Assembly: GCA_035578905.1 (NCBI GenBank)
Contig: JAQJVL010000047.1
Coordinates: 967,111-1,031,110, forward strand
DNA: 64,000 nucleotides
From: Stictocephala bisonia
Lineage: Eukaryota > Arthropoda > Insecta > Hemiptera > Membracidae
Direction: 5' to 3'
Each line of letters starts with the position of its first letter. Within the stretch, counting starts at the first letter, position 1. The notes beneath the pieces were generated by a model. It was not told the origin of the DNA and searched no databases. It worked only from the letters and a program-made list of their open reading frames with translations. This document shows, one piece after another, positions 21,339-33,889 of the stretch. A program made the translations under genes and the position numbers.

Positions 21339-21927
21339 CAGTAGAACGTCAATAATCCGGATTAATTGGGACCGAACCCCATCCAGATTATCAAATTATC
21401 CTGATTATCGAAATTACCTTAAAAAAGGCCAGTATACACGATTAAAGTACACAAACATTTTTGAATTTTATATTTTCTCTTATACAATAAAGGGTTTAGA
21501 GGTTAAATTAATCCAAAACATATTTTATGTTCAAACACTGTATTGTAATTTGTTTGTAGCAACATGTGTACAGTAAAAATATCAAACACTATTTGAGCTT
21601 TAAAAAAATGTGTAATAGGTTTTTGAACTGCAGTAGTGGTTCGTTTTTTCGCAGCTATGTCCTTAATTCGTTTTAATTTTTTATGGTACGATGTTTAAAT
21701 TTTTTGCTACAAGAACAAAACAGGGAATATTAATTTTAAAAAGCTAAATGTTTGAACGGATTAAAATCCGGTCATAACAGTTATGTAAAGTAAAAAATGT
21801 CAAAATCCATTTCCGTTTAAAAATTAATTTACATTTGAAACACAATCGGTGTGCAGTAATACGTAGATACAAATCCGGATTATTGACGGTCCGGATTTTT
21901 GACGACCGAATTATCGACGTTCTACTG
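21339..21927. mobile_element. Tigger/pogo-type MITE, 589 bp
   Basis: The left end CAGTAGAACGTCAATAATCC and the right end, whose inverse is CAGTAGAACGTCGATAATTC, are inverted repeats with TA duplicated outside. The inner repeat AATCCGGAT recurs near the right end. No transposase was found. It shares the CAGTAG...AATCCG end style with the element in the UBE2C intron but differs after the first bases, so it belongs to a different subfamily. Confidence 0.85.
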
Positions 21928-22471
21928 TATATTAAGACTTAAAAGGTAATTAATTAATTATTGCTGGAACTAATTTATTTTTGTCCATTGTATTTTATAT
22001 CGCATATTTCTAATTGTTGTTATTCTTTGTTTTGTTTCAGGTTCAATAGATAGCCTGATCTCTAGCTTAGACAATATTTTATTTAAGATTAGGCCCATTA
22101 AGATTGTACAAAGTTTCCTTTATAAAAACTGTTTTAGAAGAAACCAAATCTTTTATTATAATAGATCAACTAGAAATTGACGTGATTATTTCATTCTAAT
22201 TTACTACCCAAAGGCACCATATCTTCTTTTGTTTAGTATTTAATTTTCTTGTTTTTTAATATCTTTCTATTGGTTGTGTATTCCTGTTGTAATTTATTTA
22301 AAAAGTAATAAATTTATTATATTGCTGTTCGTGCTATTGATTTATTCCAGTTTAAATTTCCTACTTGCATTAGTGTCTGTGAGGCATTCCAATATGTTTG
22401 CTGTGCATGTTTTGAGTGGTCTTTTTAGTTGGTGTTCTATTTGTAAGTGATTTAGTCACCATGAACCTTGT
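21928..22471. other. non-coding sequence up to the BEL insertion
   Basis: AT-rich, no feature identified. The last five bases (CTTGT) are the target duplicated by the BEL element. Confidence 0.4.
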
Positions 22472-22801
22472 TGTTGGGGCGCGAAAGGGTGCACTTAGTC
22501 TTTTCCCGCTTCTTTTCCTAAAGAGTGGAGGAGTCTAAAAAACAACCCCTTTCGGGCAGTCGCAGCGTACCGGCCGATGGACTCAGACGTACATTTTACA
22601 ACACATTCCTTCTGTACACACAGTACAGTTGTTTACGCCGGCATTATCAGTTACATTATTTCACAGTCATATTTGTATCACATAGTTACAATAAACATTA
22701 CATTTTCTTCAAGTACATACTTAGTGATTATTCTGCCCGCACCTAATACCTCACCTAACACCTCAACAAAAAAACGCGTTAAGGACACACCGGCGCGTAC
22801 A
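22472..22801 (+). repeat. BEL 5' LTR
   Basis: Begins TGTTGGGGCGCGAAAGG and ends GCGCGTACA. AATAAA near 22690 could be the R-region poly(A) signal. It differs from the 3' LTR by two substitutions, an interior T/G and a G/A near the end. Confidence 0.95.
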
Positions 22802-22808
22802 TAAAAAT

Positions 22809-22826
22809 TGGTCCTCCGGGCCGGAT
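22809..22826 (+). promoter_or_regulatory. candidate tRNA primer-binding site of the BEL element
   Basis: TGGTCCTCCGGGCCGGAT begins seven bases after the 5' LTR. A start with TGG fits pairing with a tRNA 3' CCA end. I cannot name the tRNA. Confidence 0.55.
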
Positions 22827-23345
22827 CGACTTGCGATCTGTGATTTACATCTACAAGTGCCATTGGAATATTGGATTATATTCCACACAGTGGTTTTCAG
22901 TGTGTGCAGGAAAGCTACGTTTTTTAGCTGGAAGTTGTACAGTTTGGAGTGTCGAGTGCGGAGAGAGCAGCGGTCCTTTCTTCAAGAACAATTCAATACC
23001 CTACCCTTCTTGGACCTTTGATTAGACACGGCTCTTGTGAAGATAGACCCACGCCTTGCCCTTGGAGAGAGTTGGCGCGAAGAGTCCACCAGCCCTCAAC
23101 GACAACAAGATAACCCAAGGATCCCTCCGATTTGTCCCGCAAGCAGCCAGAATCAACAGCTGACAGGGTGAGTGGCCGTACCATAAACAGACCCAAACAT
23201 TCACTCCTTTTTACTTTCCTACCTCCACCCTACTAATCCAGTTAGCTCACTGAGGGTGAGTGACCATCAACATAAACAAACCTTTCCACTGAAACAACCA
23301 CTAACGTACACATTGTTCTTTACAAACTATTCCTTCCTACTTAAT
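22827..23345 (+). other. BEL 5' leader
   Basis: Untranslated leader between the primer site and the mariner segment. The word GGGTGAGTG occurs twice, near 23166 and 23255, each followed by similar sequence ending ATAAACA; both contain splice-donor-like GTGAGT. No gag homology was seen here. Confidence 0.5.
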
Positions 23346-23354
23346 TACCTATAC

Positions 23355-24360
23355 TAGTTAAACTGCTACTGAAATTCATCATGAGTTGTGTAGTGTTTAT
23401 GGTGAAGGTGTGATGTCAAGGCCAATGGTATCTCGTTGGCGTCAATCATTCATTGAAGGACGGACAACACTGCATGATGAACAACGAAGCGGCCGCCCCT
23501 CCACTTCTCGCGCGGCAACTGTTGTTGAAGATGTCAGAAAGGTCATTGACACCGATCGGCGCCTGACTCTTGACGAAATCCTTTGTCAACTGCCTTCTAA
23601 TGTGGAAATAAGCCGTGCATCACTCCACAGGATTATTTCTGATGATCTTCATCTGTCAAAAGTGTGTGCAAGGTGGGTTCCACGCCTTCTCACAGAACAG
23701 CACAAAGAGCAGAGAGTTGATGCTGCTTTGCAATTTCAACAATTTTTCGATGATGAAGGAGACAATTTATTCGATCGAATAGTGACTGGGGATGAGACCT
23801 GGATCCATCATTGGACGCCTGAATCGAAAAGACAGAGTATGATATGGAAAGGAAAGGACGAACCAACACCAAAAAAAGCGAAAGTTGTGGAATCCGCTGG
23901 AAAAATCATGGCGACGGTTTTTTGGGACAACAAAGGTGTGTTATTGATCGACTACCTTCCTCGTGGGACTACAATAACAGCAGCACGGTATTGTGAACTT
24001 TTGGAACAACTGAGAAGAGCAATCCAGAACAAAAGAAGAGGAAAGTTGACGAAAAAAGTTTTTTTGTTCCATGACAACGCTCGCCCACATGCTGCTCGTC
24101 AGACCCAAGACCTGCTCACAGATTTTCGATGGGATGTTTTTGGACATCCACCTTACTCCCCCAACCTTGCACCAAGTGACTTTCATCTTTTCCCACACCT
24201 CAAACAACATCTTGGAGGTCGGCGCTTCGCAAATGACGATGAGCTGAAAGAAGAGGTTGAGAGTTGGCTAAGCAATATGGCGGCAGAATGGTATGATGAG
24301 GGACTGAAAAAACTGTTACCACGTTACCAAAAATGTTTAGAAAATCATGGAAATTATTAG
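23355..24360 (+). CDS. mariner (DD34D) transposase frame captured in the BEL leader
   Basis: Homology to mariner/SETMAR-type transposase starts at codons for TEIHHELCSVYGEGVMSRPM and stays open to a TAG stop. An ATG at 23381 is out of frame; the first in-frame candidate Met is codon GVM at about 23413, so the natural start is uncertain. Present are the rest of the N-terminal HTH region (RWRQSFIEGRTTLHDE with RSGRPS), the second HTH (SRASLHRIISDDLHLSKV), and catalytic Asp residues in VTGDETWIHH, FLFHDNARPH and YSPNLAPSDFHLF. Spacing between the last two is 34 residues, so the triad is complete. About 50 N-terminal residues and both terminal inverted repeats are missing. It sits between leader and gag, in the same direction, with 50 bp to the gag ATG. 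Confidence 0.88.
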
Positions 24361-24410
24361 TATTGTAACTACCTTTATCGCCTCTATCAAATAATACAAC
24401 CAAAACAAAT

Positions 24411-25718
24411 ATGACTACTGAAGAGGATCGAGAACTAAGGTCTCTTGTACAGAAAAGAGGCCAAATCAAGGGTAAAGTAAGTAGGGGAAAAACATTTATT
24501 GACACCTGCACAGCCAGTCAGGTGGAAGAGGTAAAGCTTAGGTTAGAAAAACTTCGTCATTGTTGGGATGAATTTGAGGAAGTTCAATCACAGATTGAAA
24601 ATATAACAGTTGAAAGTGATCATAGTGCTGAACAAGATGAGTTCGAAAGACAATATTTTGAACTTTGTGCCAAATTTAACTCTTTTTTACAACAACACAA
24701 ACATAATTCTTTACCGGCACAAACATTGAGTAATTCTCCTCAGGTAATCTCAGGTGATTCACACATTCCAGTTAGACTACCAACCATAAACTTACCCAGT
24801 TTTTCTGGAAAATATGAAGACTGGATGCCATTTTTTGACTCGTTTACAGCCCTAATTCACCATAATGACAGCCTCTCAGATGTCCAAAAATTGCACTATC
24901 TTAAGGCCTCACTACAAAATAATGCTTCCAACATCATTAAGAATCTAGAGCTTACTGCATCAAATTATGATGTTGCAATAAGTCTTCTAAAAGATCAATT
25001 TCAAAATACGCGATTGATTGTACAAAACCATGTTAAGGCCCTCTTTGAACTTAACGTGGTACAAAGAGACGTACCTTCTAGTCTCAGAAATATATTGACT
25101 GATGTAATCTCACATATGAGAGCGCTCAGGGCCCTTGGTATCAAAACTGACGATTGGGGCCCATTAATGATCCATTTGATAACTTAGAAGCTAGACACAG
25201 TTTCTCGCAAGGAATGGGAACTAACAACAAAACCCAATGAGCTTCCAACTGTCAAGGAGCTCACTGACTTCCTCCAAAAAAGATGCCAAATTTTGGAGAA
25301 TGTAACAAGTAGTAATAAGAGTAACACCCAACAGAATATCGGATTACCGCCACACAAAACAACTTACAATACTGGTCGTCCGAAGACAAACACTCACATG
25401 ACGGTACAAAAACCACATTGCGTTATATGCAAGGGCAACCATTTAGTTTATAAATGTGAAACACTTGTAAAGGCAACGGTTGAAGATAGGACTAAGCTAC
25501 TTTCTAAGGCAGGCCTATGTTTCAATTGTTTATGTCAAGGACATAAGGTCGATCAGTGCAGATCAAGAGGGTGTCACAAATGTGGAAAGAAACACAATAC
25601 CGTTTTGCACATACATAGTGAAAGGCAACATGAGGTCACACCCTTGACAGCAACAAATAAAGTAACTGCAATTTCACAGCAGAACAAACATGAGACTTAC
25701 TATCTACAGCACTGGTAG
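24411..25718 (+). pseudogene. BEL/Pao gag with one internal amber stop
   Basis: Starts MTTEEDRELRSLVQKRGQIK. The N-terminal coiled region is followed by the conserved capsid segment LPTINLPSFSGKYEDWMPFF and KLHYLKASLQNNASNIIKN, the DUF1759-type gag core of BEL elements. After an in-frame TAG at 25185-25187 the same frame continues to KELTDFLQKRC and the zinc knuckles CVICKGNHLVYKC and CFNCLCQGHKVDQCRS. The frame then ends and the protease follows one base out of register. Gag coats the retroelement RNA in virus-like particles. Confidence 0.9.
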
Positions 25719-28700
25719 AAATAGTCAATCCCCAAGGATCATCAATGACATGTAGAGCCTTTCTGGACAACGGAAACCAATCAAATTTTATTACTGAAGC
25801 CATATGTCAACAGCTACAATTAAAAAGACAAAAATCATCTGTACTTGTGACAGGGATAAGTAGGAGAACCACACATGTGACAGCTACTGTCCAGGCTAAG
25901 ATCCAGTCAAGGACTACAAATTACCAATCAATGGCTGAGTTCTTGGTGTTGCCAAAGATCACTGGACCTTTACCAGCAACACGGGTAAACACTGCCGCTT
26001 GGGCTATTCCCAGCAACGTGACCCTGGCAGACCCATCATTTTCCGAACCTGGAAAAATTGACATTCTACTGGGCCAGGAGTTCTTTCTTGATCTGCTGGA
26101 AGAAGGTAGAATTAAAAATCCATTCTTTCCAACTTTACAAAACACCAAATTAGGTTGGATTCTCGGTGGCAAGGTAAACATATCTAACTTCTTACAGAAT
26201 CCAAATTCAACTGTATGTAACCTCAACGTATTAGAAAGTCTTGATAAGAATTTACAGGCATTTTGGAAACTTGAGGAACCAAAGTATGAATCACTAATGA
26301 CCATACATGATAATTATTGTGCAAAATTGTATGCCTCTTCAGTTAAAAGAGATGAAGATGGGAGATTTGTTGTTAAAATGCCTGTAAAGGACGACAAACT
26401 CCAATTCAAGAATTCAAGGGAGACAGCAGTTCGGCGATTCATGCAGATAGAGAAAAGATTCCAGAAACAGCCACAGCTGCATCAACAGTATGTAAATTTC
26501 ATGACAGAATATGAAGAACTAGGGCATATGGAGGCCATTGAAACCAAGGAAACTGATGAGAGTGAGTACTACTTACCACACCACCCAGTAGTGAAGGAAT
26601 CAAGTACAACTACGAAGCTTCGTGTCGTATTTGACGCTTCAGCTAAATCACATTCAGGTACTTCACTTAACGATAACCTAATGGTAGGTCCTACTGTGCA
26701 AGATGACTTGTTTTCAATAATACTACGATTCAGACTTCACACCTACGTTTTTACAGCTGACATTGAAAAAATGTACCGACAAATATGGGTTGATGAAACA
26801 CAGAGACATCTTTTGAAGATAGTTTGGAGAGCGGACAGCTCAAAGCCACTTCAAGATTATAGGTTAAAACCATTACTTATGGTACAGCATGCGCACCTTA
26901 CTTAGCTACAAGAACTCTGAATGAACTTGCTAAAACTGGAAAACACAATTTCCCTGATGCTGCAAAGGCAGTTTTACAAGACTTTTACGTGGACGATATG
27001 TTGTCTGGAAGCGATAGCTTAGTGCAGGCCCAGGAACTGCAAACTCAACTTATTGGACTTCTGAGGTCAGGAGGATTTAATTTAAGAAAATGGAATAGTA
27101 ACAACAAAACTCTTCTGTATGGATTATCATCGGGATTGACAGAGAAGCAATCACAAGAATTGCCGTCACCAACTACAAATAACAAGGCGCTAGGGTTACT
27201 ATGGAACTCAGAACAAGACACCATTAAGTTTACTTATACTACTGAAGACAATGCAAGCTTGCGACATCACTAAAAGAACAGTACTATCAAACATTGCCAA
27301 ACTGTTCGATCCGTTAGGCCTTGTTTCTCCTGTAATAGTAAGAGGAAAATTATTAATGCAGGAACTCTGGCGGAATAAATGCAGTTGGGATGACGAACTT
27401 CCTAAAGAAACAACAAAAATTTGGTTAGAGTTTCAAGAATGCCTAAAGGGATTGGATGACATTAACATAAACAGAAGCGTGTGTCTGCCAGGTGGCCATG
27501 GATCTTTAGAATTACATGGTTTCTCGGACGCCTCAGAGAAGGCGTATGGTGGAGCCATCTATCTTAGAAATATTCCTTCTAATGGAAAACCCAAGACAAG
27601 TTTGCTTTGTGCAAAGTCTAAAGTAGCACCCTTAAAAATGGTGTCCATACCTAGATTAGAGCTGTCTGGTGCCTTGTTACTAGTCGAGTTAATGGCTCAC
27701 GTTAAAGATGCACTTAGGGACAGAATAACAAAAACATTCTTATGGACAGACTCCACAATAGTGTTAGCGTGGTTAGCAGCAGAACCGCCACGTGGAAGAC
27801 ATTTGTTGCCAACAGGGTGGCAAAGATACACGAACTGTCAAAGCCTTCAGACTGGAGACACGTTCATACTGAGAACAACCCCGCCGATTTATTGTCCAGA
27901 GGAACAAGAGCGAGGGACCTGCTGCAATCATCACTGTGGTGGCAGGGTCTTTTATGGCTTGTCAATCATACAAGTGCCTGGCCTACAGCTCCTTCTGAGC
28001 TGAGGTTTGACGACAATACCCTTGAAAGAAGGACTATAAAGATGTCAGCCCCTTCAGTTACAAAACAACAAAGTGATAAGGACGAGACACAAGCGATTTT
28101 ACATGGATTCTCTACACTTACGAGACTGCAAAGAGTTACAGCTTATTGCGTAGGCTTTGCTCACAACTGCCGACGTCCCAATAGTAGATTCACAGGACCA
28201 CTTACTACACAAGAACTGACGACATCACTACAGTTTTGGATAAAAAATGAACAAGGACATTTTTTTCTCATCAGTACTCATTAGCTTAAAATCTGGGCAA
28301 CATGTAAAAAATAAAAGCAAGCTGAGGACATTAAATCCGTTTGCTGACGAGAACGATATTATCAGAGTTGGTGGCCGTGTGGTTAACATAGATCTAAAAC
28401 TAGGACAAAAACATCCTATTGTTCTACCTTCGAGTTCACACTTAACGTCTTTGGTAGCGCAATATGAACATATCCGCCATCTCCATGCTGGACCACAACT
28501 TCTTCTGGCTTCCATTCGACAGAGATTCTAGCCTTTAAATGGCAGGAATTTACAAGGAAAATTGTACATAAATGTTTAACCTGCTTTAGAAACAAACCAA
28601 CATCTAGTCAGCCAGAAATGGGTAACCTACCTTCTTTAAGAACTACACCAGCTCGCCCGTTCATCAATGCGGGTGTCGATTATTGTGGACCTGTATATAT

Positions 28701-29576
28701 TCGATCAGGTTACACTAGACGAAGTAGTTTGATAAAGGCTTATATTGCAGTTTTTGTTTGTTTCTCTACCAAAGCGATTCATTTAGAACTAGTTTCCAAT
28801 CTTACATCTGAAGCTTTCCTTGCCGCATTTAAGAGATTTACTTCGAGAAGAGGAGTTTGCAAAATGTATTTTCTGACAATGGAACTAACTTCATAGGAGC
28901 TTATAACGAACTCAAGGAACTTCAAAATCTACTTAAAAATGAGGAACACCACGAGAAGGTAATGCATTTATCTGCGAATCAGAACACCACATGGCATTTC
29001 ATTCCGGCTAACTCCCCACACTTTGGAGGTTTGTGGGAAGCTGGAGTAAAGGTAGTAAAATACCATCTTAGGAGAGTATTAGGTAATTCTAATATGACAT
29101 TTGAAGAACTATATACAACATTAACATTGATAGAGGCATGTCTTAACTCCCGTCCCTTGACACCATTATCCTCTGATCCTAATGATCCACTACCATTGAC
29201 CCCAGGCCACTTTCTCACAGGTGAAGCACTTACATCTCTACCAGATCCAGACCCGACGACCATTCCTATAAACCGGCTGTCACATTGGCAGCGGACACAA
29301 CAGCTGATGCAGCACTTCTGGAGGCATTGGTCAACGGAGTACTAGGCTGAACTTCAACAGAGGCACAAATGGACAACCTCTAACACAGACATTCAACCTG
29401 GACAAGTCGTGGTGGTGCGAGACGACAACCTACCCCCTCTCAAATGGATTACCGCCATAGTGAAAGAAGTTCATCCTGGAACTGACGGCCGCATCAGAGT
29501 TGCCACGGTGAAGACATCATCTGGGCTTCTCAAACGTGCAGTGAACCGTCTTTGTGTGCTGCCGATTGACGGCTAA
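25719..29576 (+). pseudogene. BEL/Pao pol (protease, RT, RNase H, integrase), frameshifted
   Basis: Protease: CRAFLDNGNQSNFITEAI, with DNG in place of the usual D-S/T-G. RT: LRVVFDASAKSHSGTSLND, FTADIEKMYRQIWVDE and the catalytic FYVDDMLSG. RNase H: LELHGFSDASEKAYGGAIYL and FLWTDSTIVLAWL. Integrase: HIRHLHAGPQLLLASIRQRF zinc-binding region, FINAGVDYCGPVYI (first Asp), VFSDNGTNFIGAYNEL (second Asp) and FGGLWEAGVKVVKYHLRRVL (Glu). The C-terminus contains GQVVVVRDDN and ends VLPIDG-stop. Frame changes occur near 26.87, 27.25, 27.79, 28.25, 28.53 and 28.86 kb, with stops near 28.53 and 29.34 kb. Confidence 0.93.
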
Positions 29577-30338
29577 GTGAACCGTGTAGTGTATTAACAA
29601 ATGTCTTGCACCAATGTTTTAATCATAAGATCTACATTTGATTGTATTATTATTTACACTGTATTTATTCGCCTGTTAATTTATTTCTTGCTTATAATGT
29701 CATTCTATCACTCACATTTGATGTATTTGCATTATATCCTTTTGTCCAATTATTTACATTGTATCTATTTAAATGATAATTTATATTTTGATTATGATGT
29801 CATTCTATCACTCACATTTGATGTATTTTGCAATATGTCTCTTTTCATTCGTGTTATATTTGTATTATTGTCATATATATTATATTATATCATTATTTAC
29901 TATAGTAAGGTTTGGAGACTATGTCGTACTTTATATTTATTTTAAGTTGATTGATAATATATTTAGGTTTATAAACATGTTTGCATATTTACATTTTAAT
30001 ATCAATGAATTATCATTAATTATGAATTTTGCATTATCCTTGTATTGATTTTTGTGCTATATTTTTAAGTTTTTATGATAACTGAACCACATTACAATTG
30101 CTACTTACTTAATATATACTATGTTAATATTAGGACATACTAAGCTAATTTTGGAATGTAACAACATATTTAAATCGACTATTAGCTATTATGTTTAATA
30201 CAAGCAGTTCATAAAATGAATGTATTATGTATAATTTATGAATAACTTATGCTTAGTTTTTTAATGTTAATATTAATACATGTACATTTATCACATTATC
30301 TTGTTTTGAAGTACTAGGTACTTTCAACGTGGGCGGTA
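29577..30338 (+). other. BEL 3' non-coding region
   Basis: Very AT-rich, with a roughly 90-bp internal direct repeat (copies near 29695 and 29795 share CATTCTATCACTCACATTTG). It ends in a short purine-rich tract just before the 3' LTR. Open frames here follow base composition only. Confidence 0.6.
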
Positions 30339-30668
30339 TGTTGGGGCGCGAAAGGGTGCACTTAGTCTTTTCCCGCTTCTTTTCCTAAAGAGTGGAGGAG
30401 TCTAAAAAACAACCCCTTTCGGGCAGTCGCAGCGTACCGGCCGATGGACTCAGACGTACATTTTACAACACATTCCTTCTGTACACACAGTACAGTTGTT
30501 TACGCCGGCATGATCAGTTACATTATTTCACAGTCATATTTGTATCACATAGTTACAATAAACATTACATTTTCTTCAAGTACATACTTAGTGATTATTC
30601 TGCCCGCACCTAATACCTCACCTAACACCTCAACAAAAAAACGCGTTAAGGACACACCAGCGCGTACA
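30339..30668 (+). repeat. BEL 3' LTR
   Basis: Same length as the 5' LTR, with two differences. The target duplication CTTGT follows immediately. Confidence 0.95.
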
Positions 30669-30673
30669 CTTGT

Positions 30674-32672
30674 TGTCACTCTCATATTACATTCATTGGC
30701 CCTTGTCTTACCTTCATTGGTAAATGTCTTTCTGCAAACTAATTAATTTATTATGAACTTTCCCTCTGATCAACTTAGAAGAAAGACAAAAACATTCTTT
30801 GGCACATTTAAAATGAATACACCTTAGCAACCAGATAAACTTTGTGAGTTAGGAAAAACACTAAAAAGAGGTGAATACACTAAGTTCAGAACTCAGAATA
30901 GGACAAGAATGACATATGAGAATGCCATAGATTTTGGCAATTATCGATTCGTTGTAAGTGAAAAACAAAAGAATTTTTAATAACTGTGGGAATATTTGAT
31001 TCGTTTCATGATTTTGAATTACACTAGCAACGCATTTATCCGGAATGCAATATCCAAAGAAGATTATCAAACTTATTTTTATTGTAACTCAATTATTAAT
31101 GTTATATGAATTGAAGCTGAATAAATTGTTAAATTATATCATTTTTGTTTGATTTTTTTATTATAATAACAGCATGAAAAGCATGACTATAAAAAATGTC
31201 ATGAGTGTATGAAGAACACTACGATACAACTATGATAGGCGGAGCATGTGCTGTTTTATCAGCGGCTATACTGACAATGCACTTCCCTGTTCTCTTAGCT
31301 TTAACTTTTTATAATTAAATTTCATTATTATATTTTGTTCTGATTTAAATTATGATTCGATTTATTGGAACAGTTTGTTTTGTCCTAAATATGTTAATTA
31401 ATTATTTTTACATTTTAACAATTAATTCTGCGTAATCTATTACTATATAACACAATTCACCTTAGTTATGTACATTCTAAAGTATTATGTTAGTATATTG
31501 GAAAGATAAGACATGAGCAAACCTACCTTAGAAGACAAGTCCACCAACACCAGAGTAGTAGTAAATAAATACAAAAAAAATTACATAATAAAAAATTTTC
31601 TATCACTGGTACTTTCTTCAGGTGAGTAGAAAGATCCCACTGCAACTACAACTTATTAAATGCAATAAAATAGGGTTTGGAGGATATATCCGTCTACCGC
31701 GTTTCGGCTCTTATAGAGGCTGGGGATTTATCTGTTTCCCGTGCTGCAAGGATTAAATCACAACGTTTTTAGTACCAAATATCTCATCTTCACACCATTT
31801 GTTTGTTCTATTGTAGAATTGTCCCTAGTGAGGCCATCTTGGGACCAGACCCTCCACCAGACTATGAAATCGCAATACAAACTGGAGATATTCTGTAAGT
31901 ATAAAAAATGCTCTACACATGCCTAACCATACATAAAAATCCTTTGTACGCGGCAAACATTTGCAGACGCAACCTTTGTATTTGGTCATACGTGGCAAAC
32001 GACTATAAATGATTTTGGTTCCCTAGCAACAAATATATTATTTAATTAAATTTATATTCACCATGTAAAATGTGAGTTAGGCTTGGGTAGACGTATTAGA
32101 GTGATTATGATGTTCTTAAAATATTATATTACTGGCAGAATCAAAACAAACAGCAGCCGACTGCCTTACAGCATTCTTTGTTTTGATTCTTTCCTAAAGT
32201 TCGGCTGCTTTGATTGCGACCTTATTAGAGAATCTGTGTGAGAGATACAAAGCTAGTCATTGAAGTGAGATAGAAAATAAGTCTTCTCCTACTACTGAAC
32301 TGACGTACCACTGCCATTTTAATTTTTCGTTGTCATGGATACACTGGAGGAAGTTCCGTCTACTACGTCATCGTGCTAGGTTACGATTGGCGGGCAAGGC
32401 AAGTGGTGGGAACTGGAATCTAGTACAGCTGGAACATAGCAAAGGGGGAAAGGCGCTGTGATAGGAGTGTGGAATCAGCTGATGTAGGGCGGTTTGTTGT
32501 CATTGTCAAGTTATATTGAGGATAAATTATAATTTGATTTACAATATTATTGTGTTTTAAATATTTATATATTTTATTTTAAATTTATATAATGTGATTG
32601 AAATGTTCAGTGACCTACTTTCAAACTTAAATAATATTTAACATTACTTTCAATTATGTTTTATTTACATAC
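30674..32672. other. AT-rich non-coding stretch, little recognised
   Basis: No gene found. Around 31.66-31.74 kb lies a less AT-rich piece with the word CGTTTCGGCTCTTATAGAGG, perhaps a repeat remnant. Between 32.13 and 32.21 kb the words AATCAAAACAAA and TTTGTTTTGATT form a short inverted pair. Nothing else is supported. Confidence 0.4.
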
Positions 32673-33130
32673 AGTAGGGTCGCAGTAATCCGAATATTTG
32701 TTGGCAAGGGCCTGTTCAGACTATCAAATTGTTCAGATTATCAAGGCTTGAGAAAAAAATGCTAACTATTTCATAAGATCACAATTTAATGGAATAATTA
32801 CTAAACTATAATAATATTTTATGAACATAATAACAAGCTAGACAAGCGGAGTAATGAAAAAATCCAACTATTTACATATGTATTCGTTAAAACTTCTGAG
32901 TTCCATTGTAAGATAATGTTTATACATGTCAAAACACATTAAAAAGATGTGGCGATAGTTTACTGGCACTTAGAATTTTGTGCCTTAAAATAACTACATA
33001 TTTTATTAACATCTCAAGATAAATATGGAAACCATATCATTTGTCCGTCCGGAAACAGAAGTAGTGTTTTACCAATACAGTACTACCGTACTTGTAATGT
33101 GGGGGACTGAGTCATTACCTCTGTATGGGC
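32673..33130 (+). mobile_element. solo left end of a Tigger-type element
   Basis: CAGTAGGGTCGCAGTAATCC after a TA resembles the left inverted repeats of the other Tigger-type elements here, with the internal words CAGATTATCAAGG typical of the group. No matching right end was found, so the extent is a guess. Confidence 0.4.
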
Positions 33131-33169
33131 GGAGGATTGTGTCAAGTATCAAGTACTCCTGGCAAAGTG

Positions 33170-33420
33170 AAACGAGACAGAACAAATCATAAAGGAGGTG
33201 GATGGTGAAGTTGTAATCGAACCTTTTACACCTTGGCTCTTAGGAATCACCTGTAGTGTGCTGGTAAAGCAGGATGGATCTTAAAGGTTCTGCGTGGACT
33301 ATCGCCTCCTGAATGGTGTGACAAAAAATTATAGTTACCCACTTCCCTCGATTGATGACACTCTGGATATCCTGGAATGTGCAAGTTATACCCAACTCTA
33401 GACCTTAAGAGTGGTATATG
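33170..33420 (+). pseudogene. Ty3/gypsy-type reverse transcriptase fragment
   Basis: Translation in shifting frames gives EVVIEPFTPWLLGITCSVLV, KQDGS and FCVDYRLLNGVTKNYSYPLP followed by SIDDTLDILECA. This matches the N-terminal RT block of Ty3/gypsy elements (P-W-x-x-P-x-V-L-V-x-K-K-D-G, C-V-D-Y-R-x-L-N, Y-P-L-P-x-I-D). A stop replaces a codon after DGS. Only about 80 codons remain; no LTR or other pol parts were seen nearby. Confidence 0.75.
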
Positions 33421-33889
33421 AATCCTTTTGGTACACCTTTGGTTTGAGGACGGTAAACGTGGTTGATCATCATAATATCTATATAATAATTTTTGCTCTT
33501 TCACTGTAATAAACTTATGTTGTGAGATGATCATTTGTTTTGTACCTGTGAAAAATGTTTCTTCTATACATGGGATTATTTTTTCATACCAGTATATGCA
33601 TTTAACCGTATGAGGTAGTATTACTTTACTAATATGCATTACTTTAAGTTGAGGTAGTAATTAATTTAAAGTAAAATATTGTTAGGGCAAGCACTTGAAT
33701 AACATGTTAAAAATGAGCAAAACTTGCGGTGACTGGTACTGTTGACTACAAAATCAACATTACATTAAAAGCATTCTACTGCTATTCTGTCATGTCGCCA
33801 CACCGTTCTCTAACGTACAAGCATGGGGCTCGTCGGACCATGTAGGCTTCTACCTGTGGAAGTGAGTTGTAATGCAATTGCACCAGTCA

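Larger units (their letters stand above)
22472..30668 (+). mobile_element. BEL/Pao LTR retrotransposon, near full length
   Basis: Two 330-bp LTRs (TG...CA) flank gag and pol, and the 5-bp target CTTGT is duplicated on both sides. The LTRs differ at two positions only. The order gag, protease, RT, RNase H, integrase and the motifs of each are those of BEL/Pao. The 5' leader carries a truncated mariner transposase frame. Pol contains several frame changes and stops, so this copy is not functional as read. Confidence 0.95.

Noticed and set aside
22525..22804. Small proteins in the BEL LTR
   Set aside because: The same frames occur in both LTRs because the repeats are copies; they show no conserved protein features.
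29601..30048. Overlapping Tyr/Ile/Leu-rich + strand frames of 114 and 91 codons
   Set aside because: Extremely AT-rich sequence between BEL pol and the 3' LTR containing direct repeats; composition alone explains the open frames.
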